Notes: generated by a model from the letters alone, not told the origin. A stretch of DNA of 64,000 nucleotides from Bostrychus sinensis (GCA_020698575.1 CM036248.1:13731729-13795728), one strand, 5' to 3'. Positions 11,866 to 23,130 are shown, counted from the stretch's first letter. Numbers and translations: made by a program.

Positions 11866-11954
11866 TTAGGGGCAACAGAGGACTTACAAATTACAAAAAC
11901 TCACTCACTCACAAATCACAATTTCATTCAGCCACAGGTGTCGCAAGCCAGTGT

Positions 11955-12100
11955 ATTTTTTTTGTGCCAGTCCCAAGCCAGGATACAGGGAGAGGGTAGT
12001 GTCAGGAAGGGCATCTGGCATAAACCATGTCAAATCACATTACTGCCTGCTAGAAGGCAGATGAAGAGAAATGCTGAAAGGACAGAAGCAGTAATGGGAT
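11955..12100 (+). repeat. Dispersed repeat R1 copy
   Basis: TGTGCCAGTCCCAAGCCAGG, GTGTCAGGAAGGGCATCTGG, CATGTCAAATCACATTACTG and GAAGGCAGATGAAGAG follow the R1 order. One of the better preserved copies. Confidence 0.7.
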
Positions 12101-13020
12101 TTTAAATTGAATCTCACGTTTAGTAAATCAAATTTCAACATGCAGACCAGCCTCCAGCTTCGGTAGAGATATTTCCACAAGGTTTAATAAAGCTTTGACG
12201 AGTTTGTTAGGTAATGAGAAACAGTCTATCTATATCTAGAGCAAGTTCAATGAAGGAATCAAGGAAAACTATGTGCTCTTACATTTGTTTATTGGTGGTA
12301 CCATGCTGTGCAACTGAAAATAATACAAAAAAACTACTGCTACTTTATGTACTATGTATAAGAAAATACGTCAATGTAGGCTGATGGCAAGATATTTGCT
12401 TTTTTTACTCATAAAAGTTGAACAAATGGATGATCTAATGTGTTCTACTATTAGTTGTGTCAGATTGTTTTAAGAATGTCATTTTGTGTGTTTGTGTGTT
12501 TTAATTTAGTATGTTACTGTTTAGTTTTTTTGGGTGTGGTTTATATAAGCCTACTTAGACTTCTATCACTCCCATGCACATATGCTTGTATATTTAGTTT
12601 TTATATTTATACCTAACTATATTTCCTTTGTATGCCAAATAATAAAAAAAACAACATAAAAAGAACAAATAATATTTTAACAATATTCTACAGTCTTCTA
12701 AAAATTCTGTTACTGGAGGAAGTCTGAGGAAGAAATGACAATACAGGCAGTGCGGAGTTTTATTTATCAGCACACAACTACTGGCTGCCGTTCTCCTGGC
12801 CACATCTCCCCTATTATCTATGGTATTTTTCATTCTGTGGTTTTGGATACATTTTAAAATGGAAGAATTTCTTGAAGAGGAGGAAAAGGCTGTGTTCACA
12901 CTTGATTTTCTGCATCACTTCTTTTGGTTGTTAACTAAACCAAAAAACTTCACTTGGAATCCAGCATTTGTTCCAACCACAATATCTCTGAGAAACCACA
13001 TAATAAAATAGATGAACAAA

Positions 13021-13528
13021 TTGTGGGTAGGTGGGCCTTGTGCTGCATGTAATAGTGGTAAAAACCCACCATTTGCAACCTTAAAAAGTGACTAGGACAC
13101 TGTATAAAGCTTAATGGTTTTCAGACGGTTTGCCAGGATGAAATATGTGCTTTCGGAGTGCAGACCACTAGTAGCAGAGCTTAATATGTTGAAGATGTAT
13201 TTGGGAGCAATGAGGATGCATAGGACTAGTACATCAGATGGACAGCTCATGTTAGATGTTTTGGGGATAAAGTAAGAGAGGCCAGAATGCGATGGTTTGG
13301 ACATGTGCAGAAGAGGAATAATGAGTATATTGGTAGAAGGATGCTGAGGTTTGAGTTGCCAGGCAGAGGCCTAGGGGAAGACCAAAGAGGGGATTTATGA
13401 ATCTAGTGAAAGATGCCATGTTAATTGGAGTGAGAAAAGAAGATGCAGAGGATAGTGTTAGATGGAGGCAAACGATCCACTGTGGACCTTTTAATTGTGG
13501 GTAGGTGGAACTTGTGCTGTATGTTATA
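13021..13528. repeat. Imperfect ~35-bp direct repeats flanking a LINE fragment
   Basis: TTGTGGGTAGGTGGGCCTTG at 13021 and TTGTGGGTAGGTGGAACTTG at 13495, continuing TGCTGCATGTAATAG against TGCTGTATGTTATAG. Longer than an ordinary LINE target duplication. Confidence 0.7.
13056..13494 (+). mobile_element. LINE ORF2 C-terminal fragment (WFGHVQ type)
   Basis: Plus-strand translation gives AELNMLKMYLGAMRMHRTST, then after a frameshift VREARMRWFGHVQKR, EYIGRRMLRFELPGRG, and after another frameshift EDAEDSVRWRQ. This is the C-terminal part, after the reverse transcriptase, of a common teleost LINE (consensus REARLRWFGHVQRR...YIGRRML...GRP...EDAEDRVRWRQ). Both ends are truncated: the usual 3' tail after the last motif is missing. 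The copy is flanked by an imperfect direct repeat of about 35 bp (13021-13055 and 13495-13528). Confidence 0.8.
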
Positions 13529-14076
13529 GCAGTCTAATAGCAGAAAAAGCTTTCCAGCTATTTGACCATTGTGAAATAAGCCCATTGAGATGGTGCAGAC
13601 CAGGCAGCACTTTTATGAACACAAATCCTTGAGGATGAATGAACATGACAAGCCACAATCATCACAGATTTTAAGAGCGGTGTCCGTCCACAAAAGGGCA
13701 GTAAACTGAGCTGTCAAATTTCCACCATTTCATATTAAAGTTTATTTTTATCGCACCCACTTTAGCTGTATTTCTCAGTTCATTAGCACTGGTCTAGGTG
13801 TGAGTAAGCCCTCTCGCAAGCACCGCTGCAAATGTGATAATAAAACTTGATTGAAATTAAAAACTCACTCAGAGAAGTAGGCTGTGTTCCTTATCAAAAG
13901 AGTTCCCTTGTATTGCTTGCACATCTTATCAAATAGAGCTGCAACTTGAATTGAATTTGCTTTCCTGAATTTTAAGTTTTACAAGGTGTGTCCAGAATGT
14001 AATGAGAATATTAACATGTTTTACCATTGAACACTGACTCTCTATGCACTATGTGAGTGATTTTATTTTCCTTTCT

Positions 14077-14080
<4 letters not shown>
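13529..14080. other. Gene-free stretch
   Basis: Ordinary AT-rich unique sequence; no exon or repeat recognised. Confidence 0.5.

Positions 14081-14167
<87 letters not shown>
14081..14167. repeat. (TA)n microsatellite
   Basis: About 43 uninterrupted TA units, giving a spurious Tyr/Ile frame. Confidence 0.98.
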
Positions 14168-14170
<3 letters not shown>

Positions 14171-14221
14171 AGGAAGTCTTCAAGTGGGATAGCGTCTGGA
14201 GCCTGCATTTTTACTTTTAAA

Positions 14222-15408
14222 ACATTATCCACAAGATATACTTAAACTCCTCCACTTGAGACAGGAACTCTCCTCTGACCTGGCGAGGGCAAGCCACCCT
14301 TTTCTGGTCGAGAAACATAGCCTCAAACTTGGATGTGCAAATTCTCATCCCAGTCACTTTACACTCAGCTGCAAGCCGCCCCAGTGCAGTCAATCTACAT
14401 TCCTACTCTCACCTATGGTTTGGCTTTGGGTCATGACTGTAAGGACAAGTTCTCAGACACAAGAGGCCGAAATCAGTTTCCTCTGCAGGGTGTCTAGGTG
14501 CTTCCTTACCCCGAATTTCCACTGCAAGCATAAGCGCCGTGTTGTGTAGCGCCAGCGGGCGATGGCCCTGACCCTTGCCCACTGGAAGCTTTTTGTAACA
14601 GCAGCACAGTGCCACGGAGCTACGAGCAGCTGGGGAGGCATGGGGTGAATGGTGAGATTGTGCGATAATAGGCATCAATCAAGACAGGAACAAGAGAAAA
14701 ACAAACTTTAATCACCAGATGAAGGACAGAAAACAGCAGTGTAACTGGAGATCTCTTTGTTGTTGTCATTTGCATCACTTCACAGATTTTTAAGTTTTGT
14801 ATTTGCAGAGTTGAATTGCGTGTGCATGTAAAACATTTTAATATACATATAAATATACATACATAACATATTTTAACAAATTCATATGCAAATATATAGC
14901 CTATTACTATAAAAAAGAAAAAAAAGAGAAAAAAAAAAAGTGATACTCCTCGTACAGTTTTGGTTTCTACTTTGAAAATCTGGATGTTGCACTTGTTCAG
15001 TATCCGGTTTGGTGCAATCTGACCTGCGAAGGAAAATAGAACTGTGGCATATCTCCAATGAAGCGGCACAGCGCTCATGCTTGGAGTGGAAATTGGGGGT
15101 TAGAGCTAGGATAAGAAGCTTGGTCAGCTGGAAGGTGCTCAGAGCAGGGGAGCAGGCTTGTATATTTGTTTCGGGTGCCTCCTAGACACTTCCCTAAGGA
15201 GGTGTTCCAGGCATGTCCCACCAGGAGAACCCTGGGAAAGACCTAGACCTGTGTCTCTCGGCTGGCCTGGGAACGCCTTGAGATCCCCCGGTAAAGCTGG
15301 GGGAAGTTTCTGTAGAGAGTAATGTCTGGGCATCTCTGCTTAGACAGCTGTCCCTGCAACCCAACCCCGGACAGGAGGAAGAGAATAGATGAATGGACAT
15401 TATCCACA
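14222..15408 (+). mobile_element. LINE insertion with 5' inversion and 12-bp target duplication
   Basis: Perfect duplication ACATTATCCACA at 14222-14233 and 15397-15408. Inside, 14234 to about 14391 is LINE sequence in inverse orientation (minus strand encodes AAECKVTGMRICTSKFEAM and, nearest the flank, EEFKY). From about 14391 the LINE runs in sense orientation, starting further downstream in the element (SIYIPTLTYG equivalent), to GTGTCTAGGTGCTTCC. A TTA-flanked MITE interrupts it at 14509-15099, and the LINE resumes at 15100 through the LAWERLEIPR region to its tail CAACCCCGGACAGGAGGAAG ... AGATGAATGG. Upstream part inverted, downstream part direct, target duplication around both: the pattern left by twin priming. 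Same family as 6166-6882. Confidence 0.9.
14506..15102. mobile_element. MITE with TTA target duplication (PIF/Harbinger-like), nested in the LINE
   Basis: The element is 14509-15099 (591 bp). Left end CCCCGAATTTCCACTGCAAG and the reverse complement of the right end CCCCCAATTTCCACTCCAAG are inverted repeats that continue through GCATRAGCGC. TTA flanks both sides (14506-14508 and 15100-15102). Removing the element and one TTA restores the LINE reading TTCCTTAGAGCTAGGATAAG, matching the family sequence at this point, so the boundaries are exact. No transposase; contains A/T-rich runs. The superfamily is inferred from the 3-bp TTA duplication. Confidence 0.85.
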
Positions 15409-16180
15409 GTACTAAATTTGTGGCGACTTTAAAAAGGTTGTACATTTTTTGATGCATGCATCCTGTATTGCTTGCTATGGCCTTTTATATATTTCTCATT
15501 GAGGCCATTATGGCTTTGTCCTACTTCAGTTGTTAAGGACAGAGTGGAAACACAATGTAAACAAATGGGTCAAGCATGTCCACACTCAAGTGAACACTTA
15601 TATGTAAACATACAAAGCTTTTACAGAGGGCACTCTCAGAGGTTAACTTTTATAAAAGATGATATTTGACAGATCATCTGTGGAAAAATGTGCAACAATA
15701 AACTCAACAATGAATATTTATGAGTTTCAAGAGTTTGTGAGTGTGCCTTTTCACAGAAACAGTTTTAGAAGCTGTTGAGTTAGATCTCAGTGTAATGATG
15801 CAACACTTGGGGTCATCTAGAAGAGGCCTTGTCAAGTCTTTTCTCTCTAAGAAACATAAAATACATGTTTAAAGCATTGTTTTGTATTGCAATAAAGCTT
15901 TTAACCCAAGACATGCAGTCAAGTGCACATAACACTTGTCAAGCAGATTAAAAATAAGCAATAAGGTTAGCAGTGCTGAGAAGCGTATCTCAAGTTATGG
16001 GGAGAAACTGGTAAAGTGGACAAGCATCGGGATAAACATACAGCTGAAAAACTATGTAAATGAAGCTTGTCTCTTTGACCTGGTAGAATTAACACTATGC
16101 TAATTTCTGACTTGTAATCCAAAATGTAAAGCTATTTAGCAAAACTGTGCCTTTAAAACACCATGTATTCTGTGTATCCC
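15409..16180. other. Gene-free stretch
   Basis: AT-rich sequence; no repeat or exon recognised. Confidence 0.5.
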
Positions 16181-16750
16181 TGTTCTTAAATATGCATCAC
16201 ATCGGCATGGCCCTCACATGAGTGTGCTGCATGCGTTTATGCAAATGCACAGTATTATTTGTTCCAGAGCTTGAGCGAAAAGGGATAACCCATGCCATTT
16301 TGGAGTGTTATAGTTCCACTGGGACCACTTGTTTGAAAATCTAAATGGGTGTATTTTCTACAAATACCCCCTGTTGGTAGCGGAGAGAAAAAGGCGGACT
16401 TTTCGACAGACCCCCTCCTGTTCCTGTTACAGCTGCTCCACTCGCTCCCCTCTCTAGTGTTTCCCACAGAAATCACTGCGCAGACAGCTGCCAAGAGTCA
16501 TGTATGGATTGTGCGAGTATTCCTGTGTTGTGCTATGTGTCGACTTAGTACTATTTCTACAACGGTGTTTGATGCGGCCTCTTGCTGCGTGTGTATGTTG
16601 AGAGAAGGTGTGCATCTGTTAACATGCAGCAAACATAGCTGTGTGAAGTTGAGCTCAACAAAGACTCCGGCGAGTGTTTGACACCACTTTGAAGTCGTGC
16701 CTGTCGCTTTGCTTCTCTCTGAGTGATGAGAGAAACTCTAACTTAAAGCA
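16181..16750. other. Balanced-composition island, CNE-like
   Basis: Contains an octamer-like ATGCAAAT (about 16239), a pyrimidine tract and a CpG-bearing segment (16380-16700). Frames on both strands (for example 16349-16681) stay open for about 100 codons, but the proteins resemble nothing I recognise and codon texture is not convincing. A regulatory or unknown repeat origin is equally possible. Confidence 0.3.
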
Positions 16751-16939
16751 GCATTAAGCCAGTAGCAAAAAACTTTAGAACTTCAACAAAGGCTTGTAAA
16801 TAAATTGTTATTTAGAGAGAAGCACTTTGCAATGCATTACAAGTAACTTTCTTCTAAAACTAAGCCGACTATGCATTTGAATGGGTTTTTATGTTGGGGG
16901 GGGCAAAAGCTGGATAACATGTTGGGTTATGAAAAAACA

Positions 16940-17045
16940 TGTTCTGCAAAAAGGTCAGTGGCTATGGCCAGTTAGTTGCAGGGCTGACACAGAGACATAA
17001 ACTCTCACTTTCATGCACTAGGGGTAAATTTGAGTCCCAAGATGA
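16940..17045 (-). mobile_element. SINE family S1, body fragment
   Basis: GGCCAGTTAGTTGCAGGGCT, GACACAGAGACATA and ACTCTCACTTTCATGCACTA followed by GGGGTAAATTT match the S1 body at 52990-53090. Confidence 0.65.
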
Positions 17046-17299
17046 TCAAACTAAGCTTTTTTTTAGCTGTCTATGTTTTGAGTATTATTATTAAAATAAT
17101 CTGTATTTTAAAATAAATTTAACAGTGAAAAGTGTAACGAGCCTTAATAACGTCTGTGCAAAAACAATCAAAGTGTCACTTGCATAAAACTTAGCGCCTC
17201 ATTACATATGCATGTGGTTAATTTGCATAACGGATTAGACACAAACTAACAAAAGTGAACAATAAACGCTGTGGCTGTACTATTAGAGTTTGTTTAGCT

Positions 17300-17760
17300 T
17301 GTTTCATCCTAAATTGAACAAATATGGAGAACTTAGTGGAGAAGGATGAGCCTGCTCTGTCTGTCCTCTGCTGCTCAGGCTCTCACTGCCCTGATGTCAC
17401 GGACCAAGAGATGGGCGAGTCACAGCCCAAATTAGTTCACTCACAAAAGCAAAAAAGATGAAGAAATTCTATAAAAGAAGAAGACTTAGACGTCAGAGTT
17501 TGCTCTGCAGTGACGGCCTGTGAGACTTCTTCTTATGCCTTGAGGTCCCATCACTCCCATCTGAATCTGTGAGAGGCGGATGAGGCGAGTATCCAATCAC
17601 AAAGGAGGTTGTCTGCAAGAGTGCAGCGCTATTGGCTGTGACAGTCTGCTGCGTAGAGGAGGGAGAGGGGACAACATGAGGCAGCAAAGTGATCCTCAAG
17701 GAGTAAAAGTAAGGAGCCGATATTTGCTGAACGTGTCATTTAGAGTCATGCACAAAGTCA
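17300..17760. other. Possible promoter-like or decayed exon region
   Basis: Compared with its surroundings it is GC-richer. It carries ATCCAATCAC (about 17590) and an inverted CCAAT box GCTATTGGCTG (about 17628), followed by a purine-rich GAGGAGGGAGAGGGG. A 45-codon frame starts with the ATG at about 17323 (MENLVEKDEP) and ends at a TGA near 17458. No known protein matches from memory. It could be an old promoter, a transposon interior, or chance. Confidence 0.2.
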
Positions 17761-17869
17761 GCTGATTTTGTCCCCCCTGAAATTGAAGCAGAGGGAGAGA
17801 TAGAGAGAATAGAAATAGAGGCAGGGACAGAAAAAAAAAAAAAAAACAGAATGGGGGAACTGGTCCTAC

Positions 17870-18125
17870 ACACATTTGCAGCCTGTCCATTTTGGGAGAG
17901 GATCTTTCCTTCAATAAATAAAGTTTCTTCTTTTTTTTTCCCCACAGCTGGATTTTTTAGGAGTTTTTCCTTACTGAGAAGAAGGGTCTACAAACAGCGG
18001 ATGTCTGGGTCTGTTTAGTTTAGTGTAGTTATTGTTTATGTTTGATTGTGTGTCAAATTGTTTGTAAAGCCCTTAGCAGCAACTCCTGTGTTTTGGGATA
18101 TATAAATAAATTTGAATTGAATTGT
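17870..18125 (+). repeat. Teleost LINE/SINE 3' tail module T1
   Basis: GCAGCCTGTCCATTTTGGGA, then TTTTTAGGAGTTTTTCCTTA, AGTTATTGTTTATGTTTGAT and the ending GGATATATAAATAAATTTGAATTGAATTG. The AATAAATTTGAATTGAATTG ending is a very common fish retroposon tail. A second, shorter copy is at 21490-21655. Confidence 0.65.
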
Positions 18126-18264
18126 TTTAATAAAATGTTATACAGTGCCAAAACTTATTTGTTACTGAGTTGTAGTTTTGGGAATTGTTGCACATTTTAT
18201 AGTATTTAGAGCTTTTTACAGAGTAGTTTTGCCCAATTACATCTATGTTAACAAATTCAACATG

Positions 18265-18575
18265 GTGACAAGAAGGTCCTGGGTTCAATTTCCGGGCCGC
18301 GTTGGACCCTTGTGTGTGGAGTTTGCATGTTCACACTGTGTCTGGGTGGGTTTCCTCTGGGTACTCCTGTTTCCCACATCAACCTAAAATATGCACAACA
18401 GGCTAATCCTCTACCTAGGTACTACTGACCAGAATCCTGGCTCAAGATCTGGGAAGGGTCCCGCTGGCGCTGCACTGCGGTTGCCCACTGCTTCTGATGG
18501 GTTGCCCCAGCAGTCCTGAAGGATGGGTGAACCGCAGAGAATAAATTTCCCTATGGAGACAGTACTCCTTATCTT
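18265..18575 (+). mobile_element. tRNA-derived SINE (family S2), 5'-truncated
   Basis: Starts inside the tRNA-like head at ACAAGAAGGTCCTGGGTTC (B-box GGTTCAATTTCC) and continues GTGTGGAGTTTGCATGTTC, GGGTGGGTTTCCTCTGGGTA, then GAATCCTGGCTCAAGATCT and the ending GAATAAATTTCCCTATGGAG. The same order is found, nearly full length, on the minus strand at 29118-29470. Confidence 0.8.
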
Positions 18576-18649
18576 ACCCTATAGGTCAACATAAAAGATA
18601 CATATCAAATCCAGCCAGAAGGGGTGCTGAAAAAGTAAACGAGAGCTGT

Positions 18650-19040
18650 ACCGTGTGTATTCTGTCTTTCTGACACATTTCAAGAGAAAGTCATTCATCT
18701 TGGTGCCTCTTCAGTGGATTGTAGATGAGATGGAACAATTCACTGACATTTGTGCTGAACCATCAGGCGAGGTCTGTACAGCCAGGATGTTAAGGGCCTC
18801 CGACTTCCACATAACATGGCACAATGAGACAATGGCTACAGTACAGCTTTCTGCGTGTATTAGACAGGGCTTCCCATTTGTCACGACTCCCCGCGGAGCT
18901 CTGACTGAAGCGGACCATCTGCAGAAAACTAGAAGATCAGGCGTCGAGTGAGTGGATGGTTGAGATAGAAAGAGGCAGCAAGTCCAAGATCTGAACATAA
19001 CCCAGATTGATGCTGTTGCTGTGAGCACCACGGCAAACTG
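18650..19040. other. CNE-like island
   Basis: Even base composition and open on both strands for about 100 codons (18655-18951 plus, 19031-18711 minus). Neither protein is familiar, and openness on both strands fits unusual base composition better than coding. The sequence ends near a GTGAGT. Kept as a candidate conserved non-coding element. Confidence 0.3.
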
Positions 19041-19460
19041 TTTTCCACACTACACAGTATGTTTGTTGGTGATTTAGAGATGTTGACAAGCAAAAACAGT
19101 GACACAGCAGACCAGTCCAGAGAGGGGCATGTTTGTGTCCTAAAAATGTGACAACCTCGACTGGAGCTAAACTAAAAATAAAGTGTGGGTTTGCTAACAG
19201 ACGTGATGTTGACTGTTATGGTGGACAGCACCCCATGGCATATGAATGTCACTATATATGTTTTAAAGGGGTTAGGTGTCCAAATATGGCACAACACTGT
19301 TTGGAAAGAATAAAAATGTATAGGGACATTTGACTTTTATATTTCAATTTTATATATTGTTTTTCTATATGTATTATCATTTGGATTTTTCTTTAATTAA
19401 GTTACCACTTTATACACATTTCACATGACATTTTACAAGACACACAACATTTTATTCAAT

Positions 19461-20003
19461 TTAAAGTCCCTTATTATACTAAATCGGCTTTTTTGAGCTT
19501 TTGACCATGTTATAATGTTTATACCTCAAAAACATGTTTCATTGATGCTTGTTTAAGTAATCTTGTTTGTTGAGCTGGCCCCTCCTCATGAGCTTTAAAT
19601 GCTCAGTCTCACAGCTCTACATAGACACATGAAACCAGGAAGTGCTCCTGTGGGTTTCTAAAGCCCATACGCCATCACCAGTCTCGTCCAGATCATTTCA
19701 GCACATCTGTTGTGGTCGCTATGAAGCAGTCAGCTCATCTGTTAGCATCATGTTGCTGACAGCCATGCTAAAGAGCCATTTTTATGCCACTCTGTTGCCA
19801 GCAGGGGGCATCAGACGCCTAATCCACATGGTGGGGAAAGCTCCCCATAAGAGGACGTTTTCCATACATATTTATTATTTCATATTTCAAATTATAAAAT
19901 GTCAAATACTAATGCAAAAGTGTCCAAAATTATTTCAAAAAGCCTAAAAAAAACAAAACAAAAAAACCCCAAAAAAAAACAAAGCCCAACATAGCCCCTT
20001 TAA
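19461..20003 (+). mobile_element. TTAA-flanked MITE (family M1a), copy A
   Basis: The element runs 19465-19999, with TTAA at both borders. Left end AGTCCCTTATTATACTAAAT; right end CAACATAGCCCCT, inverted relative to each other (family end AGGGGYCATATTATGC). Internal landmarks: TTTTTTGAGCTTTTGACC, CCTCAAAAACATG, GCCAGCAGGGGGCATCAGAC. The TTAA flanks suggest a piggyBac-like source, but the ends are not typical, so the superfamily is open. Confidence 0.75.
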
Positions 20004-20124
20004 AAACAATCTTATCTTTGAGTTTGTGGTCTGTCTGGATTATGTTGAAAAGTTTAGAATTTTCTTAAGATAAAAAGTGATTATATTTTAAATGTCTGTG
20101 AAAAGTTTGGTGGCCTAGGTCACA

Positions 20125-20240
20125 ATTCAGTTTGTGCCAGTCCCAAGCCCGAATAAACAGAGAGGGTTGTGTCACAAAGGGCATCCAGCGTCCCTATGCG
20201 AATGATTTGCTGTACAGAAAGATGGCTGCCCATATTATTT
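20125..20240 (+). repeat. Dispersed repeat R1 fragment
   Basis: TTTGTGCCAGTCCCAAGCCC, GAGAGGGTTGTGTCACAAAG and GGGCATCCAGC follow the R1 order. Confidence 0.65.
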
Positions 20241-20459
20241 GGCTACAATAAACTAGAGTTGTGTTATTTTAAGTTTTATCAAACCTATTGCACCAATGTG
20301 GAATGTTGAGACTTGTGAAAACATAAAACCAGTGTACATATTTCATTTTTTGCAGCTTTTAGAGTTACTGCACCTTCACAGACTTGCTTGTATGATCCAA
20401 ATCTAACTTTTAATGTAGGAAACAATTCAGCTGTACAACTGCTTCCCCAATAAACAACA

Positions 20460-21010
20460 GCATTACACGACCATCACACTAAGCAGAAATATTGAGATAA
20501 GTGCCTAAGTGTTCATAGATACCAGAAGGAACAAACACGTAAAGAGGAAACAGGATTAGCCTGATGATTCTCCACTGACTCACAATCAGCCACACACTGC
20601 GCACTCGCACCTTCCTCCTCTCGTCTCCTCTCCCTCCTCTGCCTCGTCTCTCTCTGTCTCTTTGAATCAGGATCCAGCCAGTTTCCACCTGGTTGCCCAC
20701 AGCAAGCCTGCTCACCCGGTGTGACTGTGGCCGTACTGTGGCTAAGAGTCTTTCTCAATGCATCAATACATTCCCCTGCACCTCCAGTCCACTACACTGA
20801 CACGTCGCCTTCGCCTCAGACAGCTGCCACTTCCACACTGTGGGCAAAGAAAACAGCCTATATCTGGACTTGTACTCTCTCGTTTTTGTCACTCTTCACT
20901 TCATTTTCTAAAACGCCAACATCATTTCACAATTAAAACACTGTAATTAAGGTGCCAAATAATGATTGATAGCTGGATTCAAACAACTGTCAGTCACTGA
21001 AGCTGTCATT
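20460..21010. other. CNE-like or purine/pyrimidine-rich island
   Basis: A pyrimidine-rich tract (20605-20665) is followed by balanced sequence. No exon or repeat recognised. Confidence 0.3.
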
Positions 21011-21489
21011 TAGGCCTGCTCTGCCAATCTTAAGCCATTACTCTCAGCGCTTTGGCAAAAACAATGGCCACCTGGATTTGTTAGCACAGAAAGAGGCTGC
21101 AGGGACTGGAAAAATCGTACTTTAAATGAATAGCCTGCAGCTGCCTCCATACTTTTCCCTTTACAGTACAACCAGAAATGAACACTCACTGTATACAGGC
21201 GCATGGCAGTAAATTAGAATATTGTGGAAAATAAAAATTGTAATTTTAATTTCTCTAATATGTATATAAATGGATTTAGAACACTTTAAGTCAAATATTT
21301 CAAGCATTTATTTATTTCAATTGTGAAGTTTAGGATGAATATTATTTTAAACGTATATATTTCTTAGATTTTTATTAACTGTAAGTGACAATCATCAAAA
21401 ACATTCCACTAGCAAGAAGAACATGCATTCTCACTTGAACATATATATTATATTATTATTACATATTAGCTAGTGGACTTCATTTAACA

Positions 21490-21655
21490 GTCCAAGACAC
21501 AGCTACAGCCTGCCCGTCCTGGGACTGGATCTCTCCTTCAGTGTGGGAGAGACCTGAGTTTTTTTGGGGGGGGTTTCCCCTAGGTTTTTCCTTATCGAGA
21601 AGGAGGGATATCCTGGGACTATTTAATTTAGTTATTGTTTATGTTTGATTGTGTC
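21490..21655 (+). repeat. Teleost 3' tail module T1, copy 2
   Basis: CAGCCTGCCCGTCCTGGGAC, CCCCTAGGTTTTTCCTTATC, GAGAAGGAGGGATATCCTGG and TTATTGTTTATGTTTGATTG parallel 17870-18060. Confidence 0.6.
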
Positions 21656-21790
21656 TACTACTGCTGCTACTACAGTGACTTCTGCAGCTGCTATTAAGTA
21701 CTTACTACTGCCACCACTAATACCACAACTCCAACTACTACTACAACCACTACTCTACTATTACCATATTACTATATATATTACTATACT
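21656..21790. repeat. Degenerate ACT/CTA trinucleotide tract
   Basis: Imperfect CTACTACTGCTG/CCACCACTA units directly after tail T1. Confidence 0.75.
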
Positions 21791-21879
21791 AATCATGCTA
21801 TGCCTTCTGCCACAAAAAGATGCTTACAAACAAAAGTAAAATATTTTAGAAGTTAAACAAAATAAAATTAAACAGTATA

Positions 21880-22865
21880 TTTTATAGATTAAGCAAAACT
21901 CTATTGAGCTCCCCCTGTTTTTGGGAGTGCATATCTAATTGACTCCTATATGATCCCTCGCTCTCTATTTCTTTCCCCCTGCGTAGCCATATAAAGTTGT
22001 TTTTTTGTTTTGTTTTTTTCTGACCTATGGCTGCTCTGCCATGACAAAAATTCAGACACAAAGCCATTGCCAGCTTATGGTTTTGCTAACTGGGATGTGT
22101 CGCTTTCTCATGAAACTCAAGAAATTTGTGACACCCAGTCGTTGGCACTTACTGATGCAAGTGTAAGTTTTTTTGCCCACAGGCAGTAAGGGGAGGTCCA
22201 GGGCTCTTTATTTACCCCACAACAACTCACTTAACCATCACCCGGACACCCAAACAGTTTACTTAAGTTAAAAAAAAGTTACTGAGTTCCTCTTTAAGTA
22301 CATACAGACTTATAGTGATACTAAATTTTGGTTTTCATTAACTTTAAGCCATAAAGATCTCATTTAAAATCACTATACAAAATATTTCACTCTGTGCATT
22401 GAATCGATGTATGCATTTCACTTTTCACTGAACGACTGAAATAAACTGACTTTTCCACATGATTATAATTTATTGACGTGTGCCTGTCTATTTAACCACT
22501 CGACTTATTTTGCCTTACTTACCCTACAGCACTTCAGTGGCGACTGCTGTTACTGACTGCCTTAAAAACATTATTTTTTACTGCAGGCAAAGTTTAGTAA
22601 ATTCCACTCAACAGCCCGGGAGTTGTAAACAGTATGTACCCGTCAGTATTACAGTAGCATTCAGGCAACTGCTGTGCTGCATAAACACATACAGTACATA
22701 GACCCTGTCCACATATTTATTTCATGCTCTGATCAGAAGTGGACAGACCTAATGCCAATACAATGTGTGTTTACACTCTGGAAACTGCAGGGCTCCTCCA
22801 GATCATAACAAATTCAACAGTCTCCAGCCGTTTCCTTGTAGCAAAAAGAAAATGCACGTATCAGT
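21880..22865. other. Gene-free stretch, possible unassigned MITE at 21890-22310
   Basis: CTCTATTGAGCTCCCCCTGT on the left and TTACTGAGTTCCTCTTTAAG on the right resemble the ends of a teleost non-autonomous element, but I cannot match convincing inverted repeats or a target duplication. The rest is unique AT-rich sequence. Confidence 0.35.
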
Positions 22866-23130
22866 ACCAGAGGTGGAGAAAGTACTCAAAAAGTATACTT
22901 AAGAAGTTGTCAAAGCACAGTAATTTCATTTAATATTACAACTACAAATAAACTACTACCACAGCTGCTGCAACAAAGTACTACTACAACTACTACTTCA
23001 ACAAAATAATATTACTGACCTTGCCACAACTACTTTTTTTTTTTTTTTTTACAAGTACAGCTGCTAATGCTACTCTTACTTCTGCTACTACAACTACTAC
23101 TACTGCTTCTGCAGCTACTATATATTTCTA
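22866..23130. repeat. hAT end fragment (family H1) and degenerate (TAC)n tract
   Basis: CAGAGGTGGAGAAAGTACTC ... AAGTATACTTAAG is an end of the same family as the element at 23139-23662. It is followed by imperfect CTACTACCACAGCTGCTG-type units (22955-23125) with a T-run at 23034-23050. Confidence 0.6.

Larger units (their letters stand above)
10505..13020. other. Gene-free stretch with several repeat fragments
   Basis: Holds R3 copy 2 (10565-10690), a partly duplicated fragment at 11215-11310 in which AATATTAGGCAG followed by GTCAT-like sequence occurs twice, R2 copy 2 (11737-11865) and R1 (11955-12100). The segment 12270-12990 is AT-rich without recognisable content. Confidence 0.5.

Noticed and set aside
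18655..18951. 98-codon frame with normal-looking composition and a GTGAGT after it
   Set aside because: The opposite strand is equally open, no start context or family similarity, and no acceptor partner; kept only as a CNE-like island.
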